A DNA stretch of 24,831 nucleotides from JABDJL01 sp047614505 (GTDB lineage: Bacteria; Pseudomonadota; Gammaproteobacteria; Xanthomonadales; SZUA-36), in NCBI GenBank assembly GCA_047614505.1, contig JBLHGQ010000031.1, positions 1 through 24,831 on the forward strand, read 5' to 3'. The position numbers and the translations under genes are program-made. Positions 1 to 8,052 of this stretch are shown one piece after another (positions within the stretch are counted from its first letter, which is position 1; each line of letters starts with the position of its first letter). Below the pieces are notes generated by a model. The model did not search any database, was not told where the DNA came from, and saw only the letters and a list, made by a program, of their open reading frames with translations.

Positions 1-5
1 GACCT

Positions 6-2036
6 CTAGATTTTAGCGGCGAGCTCAGAACCCTGACGAATTGCGTGTTTGGCATCAAGCTCCCGCGCCTCGAATGCACCACCGATTACGTGAACTGATT
101 TTCCGGATTCAATTAACTCATCAGCCAATGAGCGGTTGGATACCTGGCCGGCACAAATAACTACATTATCCACAGCTAGCAATTGTTCCTGACCAGCGAC
201 TTCTATATGCAGGCCGGCGTCATCGATACGCAAGTAACTCACCCCGGAAATCGTCTTGATACTCTTTCTTTTCAAGTTCATGCGATGAACCCAACCGGTT
301 GTTTTTCCTAAATTCTTTCCGGGCTTACCGGCTTTTCTTTGTAGCAAGTAGATTTCCCGAATTGCTGGAACCGGGTTTTGTTGAATCCCCTCAACACCAC
401 CACGTGCTTCCATTGTCCGGTCTATACCCCAGTCCCTGGCAAAAGCCTCTGGTGACGTGCTGCTGGAATCAGAATCATGATCATGCTGCAGAAATTCTGC
501 GACATCAAAACCAATTCCTCCGGCGCCAATGATGGCAACACTATTTCCAACCGGCATTTTTTTTGAAAGCACATCAAGATAGCTCAGGCATTTGGCGTGA
601 TCGATACCGGCAATCTCCGGGCTTCTTGGATACACGCCGGTCGCCAAAACCACTTCATCAAAATTATTCAGGTCAGCAACTTTTACCGTACTACCCAGTT
701 GCAATTCAACAGCTGTTTCAGTGATCCGATTCTGGTAGTAGCGCAGGGTCTCGTAAAACTCCTCTTTGCCCGGGATCCGTTTTGCCATGTTGAACTGACC
801 GCCAATTTCAGTAGCCTGATCAAACAGGCTAACCTTGTGGCCGCGCCCGGCGGCAACAGTGGCAAAGGCCAGACCAGCGGGCCCTGCCCCGACCACAGCG
901 ATTTTGCGGGCATTTGAAGTTGCTGTGTAATTCAATAATGTTTCATGACAGGCACGGGGATTGACCAGACAACTGGCTATCTGATTCTTAAAAGTATGGT
1001 CCAGACAAGCCTGGTTGCAGGCAATGCAGGTATTAATACGCTCCGGGTGCCCACTGGCGGCCTTTTTCACAAACTCGGGGTCTGCCAGTAAGGGTCGAGC
1101 CATAGAAACCACATCAGCGTCACCATCGGCCAGGATCTGCTCAGCGACTTCTGGTGTATTTATACGATTGGTGGTGATCAGGGGTAGTGAGACTTCCGGC
1201 TTGAGTTTGCGCGTGACCCAGCTAAATGCCCCTCGGGGCACCATTGTGGCGATGGTAGGTATGCGTGCCTCATGCCAGCCAATTCCAGTGTTGATGATAG
1301 TTGCTCCCGCACGTTCAATTGCTTTTGCCTGCGCGACGATTTCAGGCCAATCGTTGCCTTTGGGTAGCAGGTCGAGCATTGAAAGCCGGTAAATAATGAT
1401 GAAATCTTTGCCCACCGCCTCGCGTATGCGGGCGACGATCTCTTCGGCAATACGGTAACGTTTTTCAACGCTTCCACCCCAGTCATCTGTTCTGTTGTTC
1501 ACATGCGTGGTGGTGAACTGATTGATCAAATAACCCTCAGAACCCATCACTTCCACGCCATCGTAACCGGCCTCGCGGGCAAGTCGTGCGGCACGTACAA
1601 AACCTTTGATCTGACGCTCAACACCACGTGAGCTTAGTGCCCTGGGCTTAAACGGTGTGATTGGCGATTTCCGATCGGACGAAGACACGATCAAGGGATG
1701 ATAACCATAACGCCCTGCATGAAGAATCTGCATGCAAATTTTGCTACCAGCCTCATGTACGGCGCCGGTAACCAGCCTGTGCCTTGGGATTTGCGTTTTA
1801 CTCACCATGCTGGAGGCAAAAGGCGCCAGCCAGCCACGAATGGTAGGGGCCATGCCGCCGGTTACCATTAAACCAACACCACCATCGGCACGTTCAGCGA
1901 AGTAGGCTGCAAGCCTGGGATAATTTCGCGCACGGTCTTCCAGGCCGGTATGCATGGAGCCCATTAATACGCGGTTTTTAAGGCTGGTAAAGCCCAGGTC
2001 AAGAGGAGCCAGAAGGTGTGGGTACGGTACAGACAT
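6..2036 (-). CDS. fadH: 2,4-dienoyl-CoA reductase (NADPH), FadH type
   Basis: This 676-residue protein matches E. coli FadH (about 672) in length and design. It reduces 2,4-dienoyl-CoA esters during beta-oxidation of unsaturated fatty acids in the cytoplasm. Residues 1-330 form an Old Yellow Enzyme-type FMN barrel. Tyr169 (in GSEGYLINQF) and His255 (in GIGWHEAR) align with the E. coli catalytic Tyr166 and His252. Cys337, Cys340, Cys344 and Cys356 give the C-x2-C-x3-C-x11-C [4Fe-4S] site. The C-terminal half has a FAD-binding VVGAGPAGLA at about 381 and a second dinucleotide fold at AIIGAGGIG. The start is the ATG just inside the gap to the upstream phosphorylase gene, only 28 bases away on the same strand, so it is probably the last gene of the rlmD operon. 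Other OYE-like dienoyl reductases of related function cannot be fully excluded. The stop codon lies 6 bases from the window edge. Confidence 0.93.
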   Translation of the reverse strand: MSVPYPHLLAPLDLGFTSLKNRVLMGSMHTGLEDRARNYPRLAAYFAERADGGVGLMVTGGMAPTIRGWLAPFASSMVSKTQIPRHRLVTGAVHEAGSKICMQILHAGRYGYHPLIVSSSDRKSPITPFKPRALSSRGVERQIKGFVRAARLAREAGYDGVEVMGSEGYLINQFTTTHVNNRTDDWGGSVEKRYRIAEEIVARIREAVGKDFIIIYRLSMLDLLPKGNDWPEIVAQAKAIERAGATIINTGIGWHEARIPTIATMVPRGAFSWVTRKLKPEVSLPLITTNRINTPEVAEQILADGDADVVSMARPLLADPEFVKKAASGHPERINTCIACNQACLDHTFKNQIASCLVNPRACHETLLNYTATSNARKIAVVGAGPAGLAFATVAAGRGHKVSLFDQATEIGGQFNMAKRIPGKEEFYETLRYYQNRITETAVELQLGSTVKVADLNNFDEVVLATGVYPRSPEIAGIDHAKCLSYLDVLSKKMPVGNSVAIIGAGGIGFDVAEFLQHDHDSDSSSTSPEAFARDWGIDRTMEARGGVEGIQQNPVPAIREIYLLQRKAGKPGKNLGKTTGWVHRMNLKRKSIKTISGVSYLRIDDAGLHIEVAGQEQLLAVDNVVICAGQVSNRSLADELIESGKSVHVIGGAFEARELDAKHAIRQGSELAAKI

Positions 2037-2064
2037 GACGGTCAGCTAAGTGTACAGGCGCTGA

Positions 2065-2802
2065 TTATTCAATTGCACTGATAACTTTCAGTAACAACAT
2101 CCGAACCGACTCGACTGTCTTGCCCATGGTCTCATCAATTTCGGTCATGCTGATCGGCTCATTGCTTTTACCTGCAGCCCAGTTTGAAACCACGCAGATA
2201 CTGGCATATTCAAGACCGATTTCCCGCGCCAAAGCTGCTTCCGGCATCGTGGTCATGCCTACCAGATCAGAACCATCTTTTTCGAGCCGCTCAATCTCCG
2301 CTGCAGTCTCAAGCCTTGGGCCCTGAGTAACCGCGATACAGGCACCATCAATCACATCAAGACCTGAGTCATTCCCAGCCCGCAAAAGCTCCTCGCGCAG
2401 GTTTTGTGAAAATGGTTCAGTGAAATCAAAGTGAAGCAAAGGAAAATCAGCATGATCACTAAAGGAATGTGCCCTGCCCCATGTGTAATCAATCACCTGA
2501 GAAGGCACCACCAGCGTACCTGGCGGGAATTGTGAAGAAATACCACCTACCGCATTCACAGCAATGACAAGTTCAGCTCCTGCCTGGTGCAAGGCATACA
2601 AATTGGCTCGGTAATTTACTTTGTGAGGTGAAACCGTATGTGCGGTGCCATGACGTGGCAAAAACAGAAGACGGGCGGTCGGGAAATTGAAAACACCAAT
2701 CGAGCCTGAGGTACCACCGAAAGGCGTTTCAATTTGAACAGCCTCATCAGAGAAGCCCCAGTTATCCAGGCCTGTTCCGCCGATCAGACCAATGCTTCTC
2801 AT
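2065..2802 (-). CDS. mtnP: S-methyl-5'-thioinosine phosphorylase (MTAP/PNP family)
   Basis: A 245-residue member of the trimeric MTAP/PNP family, which splits the glycosidic bond of methylthio-nucleosides with phosphate. Visible family motifs are the N-terminal IGLIGGTGL, the phosphate-binding LPRHG, and HKVNYRANLYAL. It also has the signature TQGPRLETAAEIERL and TTMPEAALARE. Human MTAP carries aspartates (ATDYD) that recognise the adenine 6-amino group. Here the same place reads VSNWAAGKSNE, with Asn in place of Asp, as in 6-oxopurine-specific phosphorylases. I therefore infer methylthioinosine rather than methylthioadenosine as substrate, as established for P. aeruginosa PA3004. Its ATG overlaps the hpt stop by four bases (ATGA), so translation is probably coupled. 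The product hypoxanthine would be the substrate of the neighbouring Hpt. A methylthioadenosine deaminase would be needed elsewhere in the genome. The gene symbol is that of the family; the substrate assignment is less certain. Confidence 0.85.
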   Translation of the reverse strand: MRSIGLIGGTGLDNWGFSDEAVQIETPFGGTSGSIGVFNFPTARLLFLPRHGTAHTVSPHKVNYRANLYALHQAGAELVIAVNAVGGISSQFPPGTLVVPSQVIDYTWGRAHSFSDHADFPLLHFDFTEPFSQNLREELLRAGNDSGLDVIDGACIAVTQGPRLETAAEIERLEKDGSDLVGMTTMPEAALAREIGLEYASICVVSNWAAGKSNEPISMTEIDETMGKTVESVRMLLLKVISAIE

Positions 2803-3365
2803 TCTTCCAGGGCCAGTATCTCATCAAGATGACGCCATTCCTCATAGGCATCCATCCCGCAGCCAAAAACGTAGACATCGGGAACATCCAGGCCAACAAA
2901 ATCAGCAAAATCTCTGGGCAGTCCACGGTCGTGCATCTTGCGGGTCAAAACTGCCATATGTACGGACTGCGCGTCGCGTTTTTCGCAGGATCCTTTGATC
3001 GCTGCCAGCGTGTCACCTTCATCAAATATGTCGTCTACGATGAGTACTTTTTTGCCTTCCAGATCCATACGGGGTGGAACACGGTATTCAAGTTCGGCAC
3101 CATGCAAACCACTCTGGTAACGCGTCGCGTGTACAAAATCTATCTGCAGAGGCATCTTCAGACGCGAGGCCAGCCAGGCCGCCGGCATAATCGCTCCGGT
3201 CATAACAGCAATCATAACGATGGATTCATCGCCGTAAAATACGTTGATCTCATCGGCCATTTTATCCACCGCCGCCATAACCTGCTCTCTGGTGAACAGC
3301 ACTTTTGATTTGTCGAGTAAGGACCGTGGATCAGGGTGACCTGTAATACCAGGGACTATGCCCAT
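2799..3365 (-). CDS. hpt: hypoxanthine-guanine phosphoribosyltransferase
   Basis: A type I phosphoribosyltransferase of 188 residues that salvages hypoxanthine (and usually guanine) to IMP/GMP with PRPP in the cytoplasm. The PRPP-binding motif VLIVDDIFDEGDTL is intact. The C-terminal stretch DFVGLDVPDVYVFGCGMD, followed by EEWRHLDEI, is the purine-contacting region typical of HGPRTs, not adenine or xanthine enzymes. An in-frame ATG at 3410 would add 15 residues. I chose 3365 because TTGGAG lies about seven bases upstream of it and the 3410 codon has no Shine-Dalgarno sequence. With this start the gene overlaps the end of nagZ by 10 bases, and its stop overlaps the phosphorylase start (ATGA). 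That places the two purine-salvage enzymes back to back in one transcript. The family call is firm; base preference is inferred. Confidence 0.9.
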   Translation of the reverse strand: MGIVPGITGHPDPRSLLDKSKVLFTREQVMAAVDKMADEINVFYGDESIVMIAVMTGAIMPAAWLASRLKMPLQIDFVHATRYQSGLHGAELEYRVPPRMDLEGKKVLIVDDIFDEGDTLAAIKGSCEKRDAQSVHMAVLTRKMHDRGLPRDFADFVGLDVPDVYVFGCGMDAYEEWRHLDEILALEE

Positions 3366-4411
3366 TGCGACTTCTCCAATAATTCCAATGACTGCTGCCA
3401 ATGCCGCCATTCGCCGACGCTGTCTAACTCAGCCTCGGTGTGTGTGTTTTTACCTTGCAGGTGCGATAGTAAATTCTCGTTTGTCGGATCAACCACAGAT
3501 TCAACATTGGCATCTTCTGAGACAAGTTCTGAATACAATTCTTTGACGTCTTCAGGCCCGCACACCAGCACTGCATCGCAACCAGCATCAAATGAGCCCT
3601 GCATACGATCAAAAAGCTTACCAGCGAATCCGGCAGCATGCATGCCCAGATCGTCAGAAAATACGACCCCTTCAAATCCCAGTTTTTTACGCAAATACTC
3701 GCCGATCCAAAATGTTGAATATCCGGCCGGTTTATCATCCACCTCCGGGTAAACCACATGCGCCATCATGACCGAATCAAGACCATTGACCAGGCCGCGA
3801 AATGTCTCTATATCACCGGCTTCAATGGCTTTTAGCGGCCTGGAATCACACACATCAGACACATGTGAATCTGCCTCGACCGAACCGTGACCGGGGAAAT
3901 GCTTTCCACAAGTCTTCATGCCGGAATCGTGCATACCGGCCAGATAATGTTCGCCCAGCTCAATGATCGTCGAACTATCATCGGCAAAAGCCCTGTCGCC
4001 GATGACGCAGCTCTCACCATTGAGATCCAGAACTGGTGCGAAACTCATATCCACACCACACACCAGTAGCTCTGTCGCCATCACCCGTCCATGGCGATAG
4101 GCCAGGTCCAGTGCACGCTCTGGATACTCTTTAAATACACGACCCAATACAGCCAAGGCAGGCAAGCGGGTAAAACCTTCACGAAAACGCTGCACCCTGC
4201 CACCTTCATGGTCCACAGTGATTAACATGGGCTTAGCCGCGGTTTCCCGAATTTCTTTGCACAAATCTTTAAGCTGCTGCCGGTCTATATAATTGCGGGT
4301 GAACAGAACCACGCCACCCGTTGCCTCATGGCGCAGCACCTCCTTTTCGGAATCTGTGATGCCGCTACCCTCAAGGCCAATCAGAATCCGGCCTTTGATT
4401 GACCCGCTCAT
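3356..4411 (-). CDS. nagZ: beta-N-acetylhexosaminidase NagZ
   Basis: A 351-residue glycoside hydrolase family 3 enzyme without a signal peptide, as expected for the cytoplasmic NagZ. It removes GlcNAc from anhydro-muropeptides during cell-wall recycling. The GH3/NagZ signature KHFPGHG lies at 170-176, followed by the Asp181/His183 pair of the mobile loop that supplies the acid/base in this family. The strand FSDDLGM at 251-257 carries the nucleophilic Asp, most likely Asp253 by comparison with other NagZ enzymes. The N-terminal GLEGSGITDSEKEVL and the substrate loop ITVDHEGGRVQR are also typical. The ATG overlaps the rlmD stop by four bases (ATGA), so it is translationally coupled to rlmD. 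In Pseudomonas nagZ also lies beside the methylthioinosine phosphorylase gene; here hpt sits between them. NagZ activity feeds the ampC-inducing muropeptide pool in many relatives, but nothing here shows a beta-lactamase link. Confidence 0.94.
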   Translation of the reverse strand: MSGSIKGRILIGLEGSGITDSEKEVLRHEATGGVVLFTRNYIDRQQLKDLCKEIRETAAKPMLITVDHEGGRVQRFREGFTRLPALAVLGRVFKEYPERALDLAYRHGRVMATELLVCGVDMSFAPVLDLNGESCVIGDRAFADDSSTIIELGEHYLAGMHDSGMKTCGKHFPGHGSVEADSHVSDVCDSRPLKAIEAGDIETFRGLVNGLDSVMMAHVVYPEVDDKPAGYSTFWIGEYLRKKLGFEGVVFSDDLGMHAAGFAGKLFDRMQGSFDAGCDAVLVCGPEDVKELYSELVSEDANVESVVDPTNENLLSHLQGKNTHTEAELDSVGEWRHWQQSLELLEKSQWA

Positions 4412-5751
4412 GTTGGGGTTTTACCCGGCATTTCCCGTTCAAACAATGCCATTGATTCAATATGCGATGTGTGCGGGAACATATCCATCATTCCGGCCGC
4501 GCTTAGCCTGAATCCATGTTGGTGAACGAGAATCCCTGCATCCCGGCCCAGGGTTTCAGGATTACATGATACGTACACCACTTTTGTAGCAGCACTCGAT
4601 GCGATGATGGGAAGAACCTGCTCAGCACCGGAACGAGGCGGATCAATCAGAACCTTGTCAAACATGCCCGGGACATTTACCAGCCCTGCCGTCTGGGAAT
4701 ACAGGTCGACCTGGATAAAGCCAGCATTACTGATTCCATTACGATTCGCGTTGTGAATCGCTCTTTGCACCAGCGTTTCATCACCCTCCACACCTGTCAC
4801 TGCCTTGCACGAACGGGCGATTGGCAAGGTGAAATTTCCCAGACCGCAAAATAAGTCAAGCACACGATCCTGCGGCTGCAAATCCAGCAATTGAAGTGCC
4901 TGTTTAATCATTAGCTGATTAAGAGGACCGTTGACTTGCACAAAATCCAGCGGTTCGAATTCAAAATCGACATCATAGTCTGGCAGCGCATAATTTAAAG
5001 CAGGCTTTGCAGGCTCCAGCGCATGCACAGTTTCAGGGCCTTTGGGTTGAAGCAGCACGGCCAATCCGGTTTTGCGGGCGAAGTTCTTTAGCGCTGCAAT
5101 ATCAACTTCACTCAAAGGCTCCAGGTGTCGAAAAATCAACGCACTGGCGTCATCACCAGAAGTCACTTCTATTTGTGGAATGGTTTCGATAGCATCCAAA
5201 GACTCAATTAGCGCGATAATTTCAGGCAGGCGATCTGCCACTCGTGCGATCAAGGTATGACATTCGCCCATATCAGCTACAAAACGCCCGTCGCGCTCGC
5301 GGAACCCAACAAGAACACGTTCCTTGGCCTTCACGTATCGTACCGACATACGGGCTTTGCGACGGTAGTTCCATTGCCCGGCAGATAAGGGAGGTAAAAC
5401 CTGTTCCGGGCGCACATTCCCTTGCTGCTGCAAATTGGATAACAGGGTTTTCTGTTTGAATTGAAGCTGCGCCGCATAGTCGAGGTGCTGCAATGTGCAG
5501 GCGCTGCAGGTGCCAAAATGCGGGCAACGCGGCTCAACACGCTGGGTAGAGGGTTTAAGAACTTCAAGCGTTTCGGCTTGATTCCGCATCTTCCTCCCAA
5601 ACATGTGACGCGCCATTACCGACTCACCTGCTAAGGCGCCATACACCTGCAAGTTCTTGCTTTCGTACACGGTGGATCCACGACCATTTTCCAGAAGTGA
5701 CTGGATTTCGATTTTGAAGGGATCAGGGGAAAGTTTCTTACGACGGGCCAT
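4408..5751 (-). CDS. rlmD: 23S rRNA (uracil-1939-C5) methyltransferase RlmD
   Basis: A 447-residue RNA m5U methyltransferase of the RumA/RlmD group. Residues about 10-65 form the TRAM RNA-binding domain. The [4Fe-4S] cysteines are Cys76, Cys82, Cys85 (CPHFGTCSAC) and Cys164 (MGECHTL), each offset by two from E. coli RlmD. The SAM-binding motif VLDLFCGLGNF is at about 297-307, IDPPRSG follows, and the catalytic nucleophile is Cys396 in YVSCNPETL. The general base Glu lies in HTSHIESMALFER. The iron-sulphur site and full length favour RlmD over TrmA or RlmC. The reading frame also starts one codon earlier at a TTG (5754); the ATG at 5751 is preferred although neither has a clear Shine-Dalgarno sequence. 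It is the first gene of the rlmD-nagZ-hpt-phosphorylase-fadH run, and the promoter must lie in the gap to its right. Confidence 0.94.
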   Translation of the reverse strand: MARRKKLSPDPFKIEIQSLLENGRGSTVYESKNLQVYGALAGESVMARHMFGRKMRNQAETLEVLKPSTQRVEPRCPHFGTCSACTLQHLDYAAQLQFKQKTLLSNLQQQGNVRPEQVLPPLSAGQWNYRRKARMSVRYVKAKERVLVGFRERDGRFVADMGECHTLIARVADRLPEIIALIESLDAIETIPQIEVTSGDDASALIFRHLEPLSEVDIAALKNFARKTGLAVLLQPKGPETVHALEPAKPALNYALPDYDVDFEFEPLDFVQVNGPLNQLMIKQALQLLDLQPQDRVLDLFCGLGNFTLPIARSCKAVTGVEGDETLVQRAIHNANRNGISNAGFIQVDLYSQTAGLVNVPGMFDKVLIDPPRSGAEQVLPIIASSAATKVVYVSCNPETLGRDAGILVHQHGFRLSAAGMMDMFPHTSHIESMALFEREMPGKTPT

Positions 5752-5986
5752 CAATGAATTTTACTGCAGGTCTGCTCAGTACGCCCCTTTTAAAATTTAA
5801 GTTTTCAGGAATAATCATAAAAAGATGAATCCCGATCACTTCTAAGCATGACCCTATCCAGCGATAGACTGGTATTTTTGACAGTTAAAAGAATCTGAGC
5901 AAGCTTTAGAGTAAATGTACAGTGCAAGCAGCATGTATAAACTCAATAAATGCATGATTAACACCTAGAGACCAAACCAGGATCAA

Positions 5987-6196
5987 ATGTCAAAATTTAC
6001 CATCATCTACAGACTAAAAAATTTCCGGGTCGTCCTCGATAACTGGCGTAAGGTCGAATGGGAAAACGATGTGTCGCGTTTAAATTTATACAACTTCGCG
6101 CTTGATTCTGATCGTATAAATCATGCCCTGACTGGTACCAAAGGACAATTCTCCAGACAATACGGCGACGGAGGCGCCACCACCAATAGCCATTAA
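5987..6196 (+). CDS. small hypothetical ORF, doubtful
   Basis: A 69-codon reading frame starting with ATG, with AGGA four bases upstream (slightly too close). The product, beginning MSKFTIIYRLKNFRVVLDNW, is not one I recognise and has no signal peptide or membrane segment. The same frame continues past the TAA at 6194-6196 for another 57 codons to a TGA at 6368-6370. It could therefore be a longer gene broken by a nonsense change, or chance. The TAA abuts a terminator hairpin, which suits a short gene but is better explained as the terminator of the opposite-strand pdxJ operon. A 35-codon minus-strand ORF overlaps it. I lean towards non-coding. Confidence 0.22.
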   Translation: MSKFTIIYRLKNFRVVLDNWRKVEWENDVSRLNLYNFALDSDRINHALTGTKGQFSRQYGDGGATTNSH

Positions 6197-6197
6197 A

Positions 6198-6220
6198 AAA
6201 ACCGGTCAAAGCCGGGTTTT
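6198..6220 (-). terminator. intrinsic terminator, probably ending the pdxJ operon
   Basis: Read on the minus strand, AAAACCCGG pairs with CCGGTTTT around the loop CTTTGA, with one bulged base (position 6214), and a run of seven T follows. This is a standard rho-independent terminator for leftward transcription, about 275 bases downstream of the pdxJ stop. In the plus direction the stem is followed by only TTTTCT, so it may work weakly both ways. Confidence 0.6.
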
Positions 6221-6409
6221 CTGAAAAAACTGGAGACGAGCCCATTGGCAACGAAATTGCCCGCTACAGATGGAGCGAAATTTAAACCTACTTATATGGC
6301 GAGGTCCTCAGGAATTGAATTTGCCGCGCTGTTCACGACATTGGGGAAACGTTCTCTCTCTAATGAATGACATTCTTTCAAATGGATACAGGATGTTTTT
6401 CAACTCAAT

Positions 6410-6428
6410 GACCTACTTACCGTAGGTC
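6410..6428. other. perfect 7-bp hairpin downstream of pdxJ
   Basis: GACCTAC and GTAGGTC pair exactly around the loop TTACC. Neither direction has a T-run after the stem, so it is not an obvious terminator. It lies 67 bases past the pdxJ stop and could be a 3'-end processing or stability structure. Confidence 0.35.
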
Positions 6429-6494
6429 TGTCAGTTACTACCGTTGATTAAGAATTATTCTTCCCTGGTGTTTTATTGAAAGCCAAACAGGAGC

Positions 6495-7220
6495 TCAAAC
6501 CCGTTTTATCAGCGCATGCATTTCACGAACAGCCTGCTCCAGACCAACAAATAGGGCTCTGGCTACAATGGCATGACCAATATTTAGTTCTACCAGCTCC
6601 GGGATAGCGACCACGGCCTGAACGTTTGTGTAGTGCAGGCCGTGCCCGGCATTGATTTGCAGGCCTAAGGAATGCCCGAAAGTCGAAGCATCGACAACTC
6701 TTGCCAGTTCAGCTGCCTGTTTACTACCTTGCGCATCCGCGTAACTGCCGGTGTGCAGTTCGACAACTGGCGCACCACAATCCTTTGCAGCTTGTAACTG
6801 CTGCCGGTCTGGATCAATAAACAGGGAAACTCTGATTCCGGCATCGGCCAACCGTACACAGGCTGACCGTACCTGAACGAAGTTGGATAACACATCCAAA
6901 CCGCCTTCGGTGGTTAGCTCCTGACGTTTTTCAGGTACCAGGCACACATCGGCTGGCATGTTGAACTCGGCAATGGCCAGCATTTCATCGGTAACGGCCA
7001 TTTCAAGATTGACGCGCGTTTTGACCTGTTTGCACAGAGCTTCAACCTCATCATCCTGTATGTGCCTGCGATCCTCCCTCAGATGAACTGTAATCGCGTC
7101 TGCACCTGCGTTTTCTGCAATCTCTGCGGCGACAAGCACGCTGGGATACTCTGTCCCGCGAGCCTGTCGAATGGTGGCCACGTGATCAATATTCACGCCC
7201 AATAACAATTTGTCCTTCAT
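6495..7220 (-). CDS. pdxJ: pyridoxine 5'-phosphate synthase PdxJ
   Basis: A 241-residue cytoplasmic TIM-barrel enzyme (E. coli 243) that condenses deoxyxylulose 5-phosphate with 3-amino-2-oxopropyl phosphate to form pyridoxine 5'-phosphate, the last ring-forming step of de novo vitamin B6 synthesis. Family blocks are complete: LGVNIDHVATIRQARG at 7-22, ITVHLREDRRHIQDDE at about 43-58, INAGHGLHYTNV and ELNIGHAIVARALFVGL. The catalytic His and Glu positions in these blocks are present. The ATG overlaps the recO stop (AAATGA), so the pair is translationally coupled, as in E. coli and Pseudomonas. It is the last gene of the rnc-era-recO-pdxJ group; the probable terminator lies at 6198-6220. Confidence 0.96.
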   Translation of the reverse strand: MKDKLLLGVNIDHVATIRQARGTEYPSVLVAAEIAENAGADAITVHLREDRRHIQDDEVEALCKQVKTRVNLEMAVTDEMLAIAEFNMPADVCLVPEKRQELTTEGGLDVLSNFVQVRSACVRLADAGIRVSLFIDPDRQQLQAAKDCGAPVVELHTGSYADAQGSKQAAELARVVDASTFGHSLGLQINAGHGLHYTNVQAVVAIPELVELNIGHAIVARALFVGLEQAVREMHALIKRV

Positions 7221-7942
7221 TTAATTTCTTGCTTCCTTTTTGCGCTACTAAACAGTGCCTGTGAAGCCAGCGGCTTGTCACCCAGATGATAGCGGATTAC
7301 ACGCCGCATTAAGCTACGCAGATCAGGTAAAACTTCTTCGTCTAACTGTTCAGCTTTTAAAGCAAGCAGCGCTCTGCCTGATACTAATATTCCCTTGCTA
7401 GTAGCATCATTGTTCACACGAAGCGGCCCCTTGTCGGGCCGATAGTCGTATAAGTGATCTGCAGATAAAGGCGTTTCAGAATCTTGTTCATGGTCCAGAA
7501 TCAGGCCGTAGCCAATGGATTCCAGCAAATGCTTCTCGAATAGACGCAGTAATGGCTGAGGCGCTTCGCCAGAAGACAAAGCGGCCAATACCTGGCGATA
7601 ACGTTCGAACACTTCAGGATGAGGATCACCTCGATGTAAAAGTCGCATGAGTAACTCGTTCACGTACATGCCGCAAAACAATGCATCTCCATGCAAGGCT
7701 GGAGGAGCTGCAACCTGGTCAGCTGACGTCAATGTGCCCAGATCCGACCTGCTGATCCAATCAATAAGAAGTGGGCGAAATGGCTGCAGCAAATTGCGCC
7801 ATTTGGATTTTGGGCCTTTGGCACCGCGTGCCACCATCGCCGCACGGCCATGGTCGCGGGTCAATACTTCTAGAATCAAGCTGGTTTCGCGATAGGCGCG
7901 CGGGTGCAATACATAGGCGGGTTGTTGTTGGATTCGAGCCAT
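7217..7942 (-). CDS. recO: DNA repair protein RecO
   Basis: A 241-residue RecO, which with RecR and RecF loads RecA onto SSB-coated single-stranded DNA during gap repair. The N-terminal OB-fold begins QQPAYVLHPRAYRETSLILE, the most conserved part of the family, and continues with GRAAMVARGAKGPKS. The middle segment FCGMYVNELLMRLL is the conserved helical region. No zinc-binding cysteine set is visible, as is usual in gammaproteobacterial RecO. The ATG was chosen because the conserved N-terminus starts a few residues after it. No strong Shine-Dalgarno sequence precedes it, and the 110-base gap to era holds no clear promoter or terminator. Confidence 0.93.
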   Translation of the reverse strand: MARIQQQPAYVLHPRAYRETSLILEVLTRDHGRAAMVARGAKGPKSKWRNLLQPFRPLLIDWISRSDLGTLTSADQVAAPPALHGDALFCGMYVNELLMRLLHRGDPHPEVFERYRQVLAALSSGEAPQPLLRLFEKHLLESIGYGLILDHEQDSETPLSADHLYDYRPDKGPLRVNNDATSKGILVSGRALLALKAEQLDEEVLPDLRSLMRRVIRYHLGDKPLASQALFSSAKRKQEIK

Positions 7943-8052
7943 TCAGGAATTATATGTGACCTCTGAAAGATAAGATCGGAAATGTATTACAAAATTTTAA
8001 GAAAGTGCTTATTGCGGGCAAATGCGGCTAATCCGCTCTTGCTTTTACTTTT

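Larger units (their letters stand above)
5752..6494. other. 743-base gap between rlmD and pdxJ
   Basis: No recognisable gene. On the minus strand the right part should be the 3' end of the pdxJ transcript and the left part the promoter region of rlmD. I could not pick a convincing -35/-10 pair for rlmD. It contains one intrinsic terminator (6198-6220), a perfect 7-bp hairpin (6410-6428), and a weak plus-strand reading frame (5987-6370) interrupted by a single stop. The base composition is more AT-rich than the flanking genes. In E. coli acpS follows pdxJ; I see no trace of it here. Pseudomonas also lacks acpS at this place. Confidence 0.6.

Noticed and set aside
3366..3410. Upstream ATG giving hpt 15 extra residues
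   Set aside because: No Shine-Dalgarno, deep overlap with nagZ, and a good ribosome site exists for the ATG at 3365.
6086..6193. Minus-strand 35-codon ORF beginning MAIGGGASVAVLSGE
   Set aside because: It starts immediately after an intrinsic terminator of the same strand and has no Shine-Dalgarno; no family recognised.
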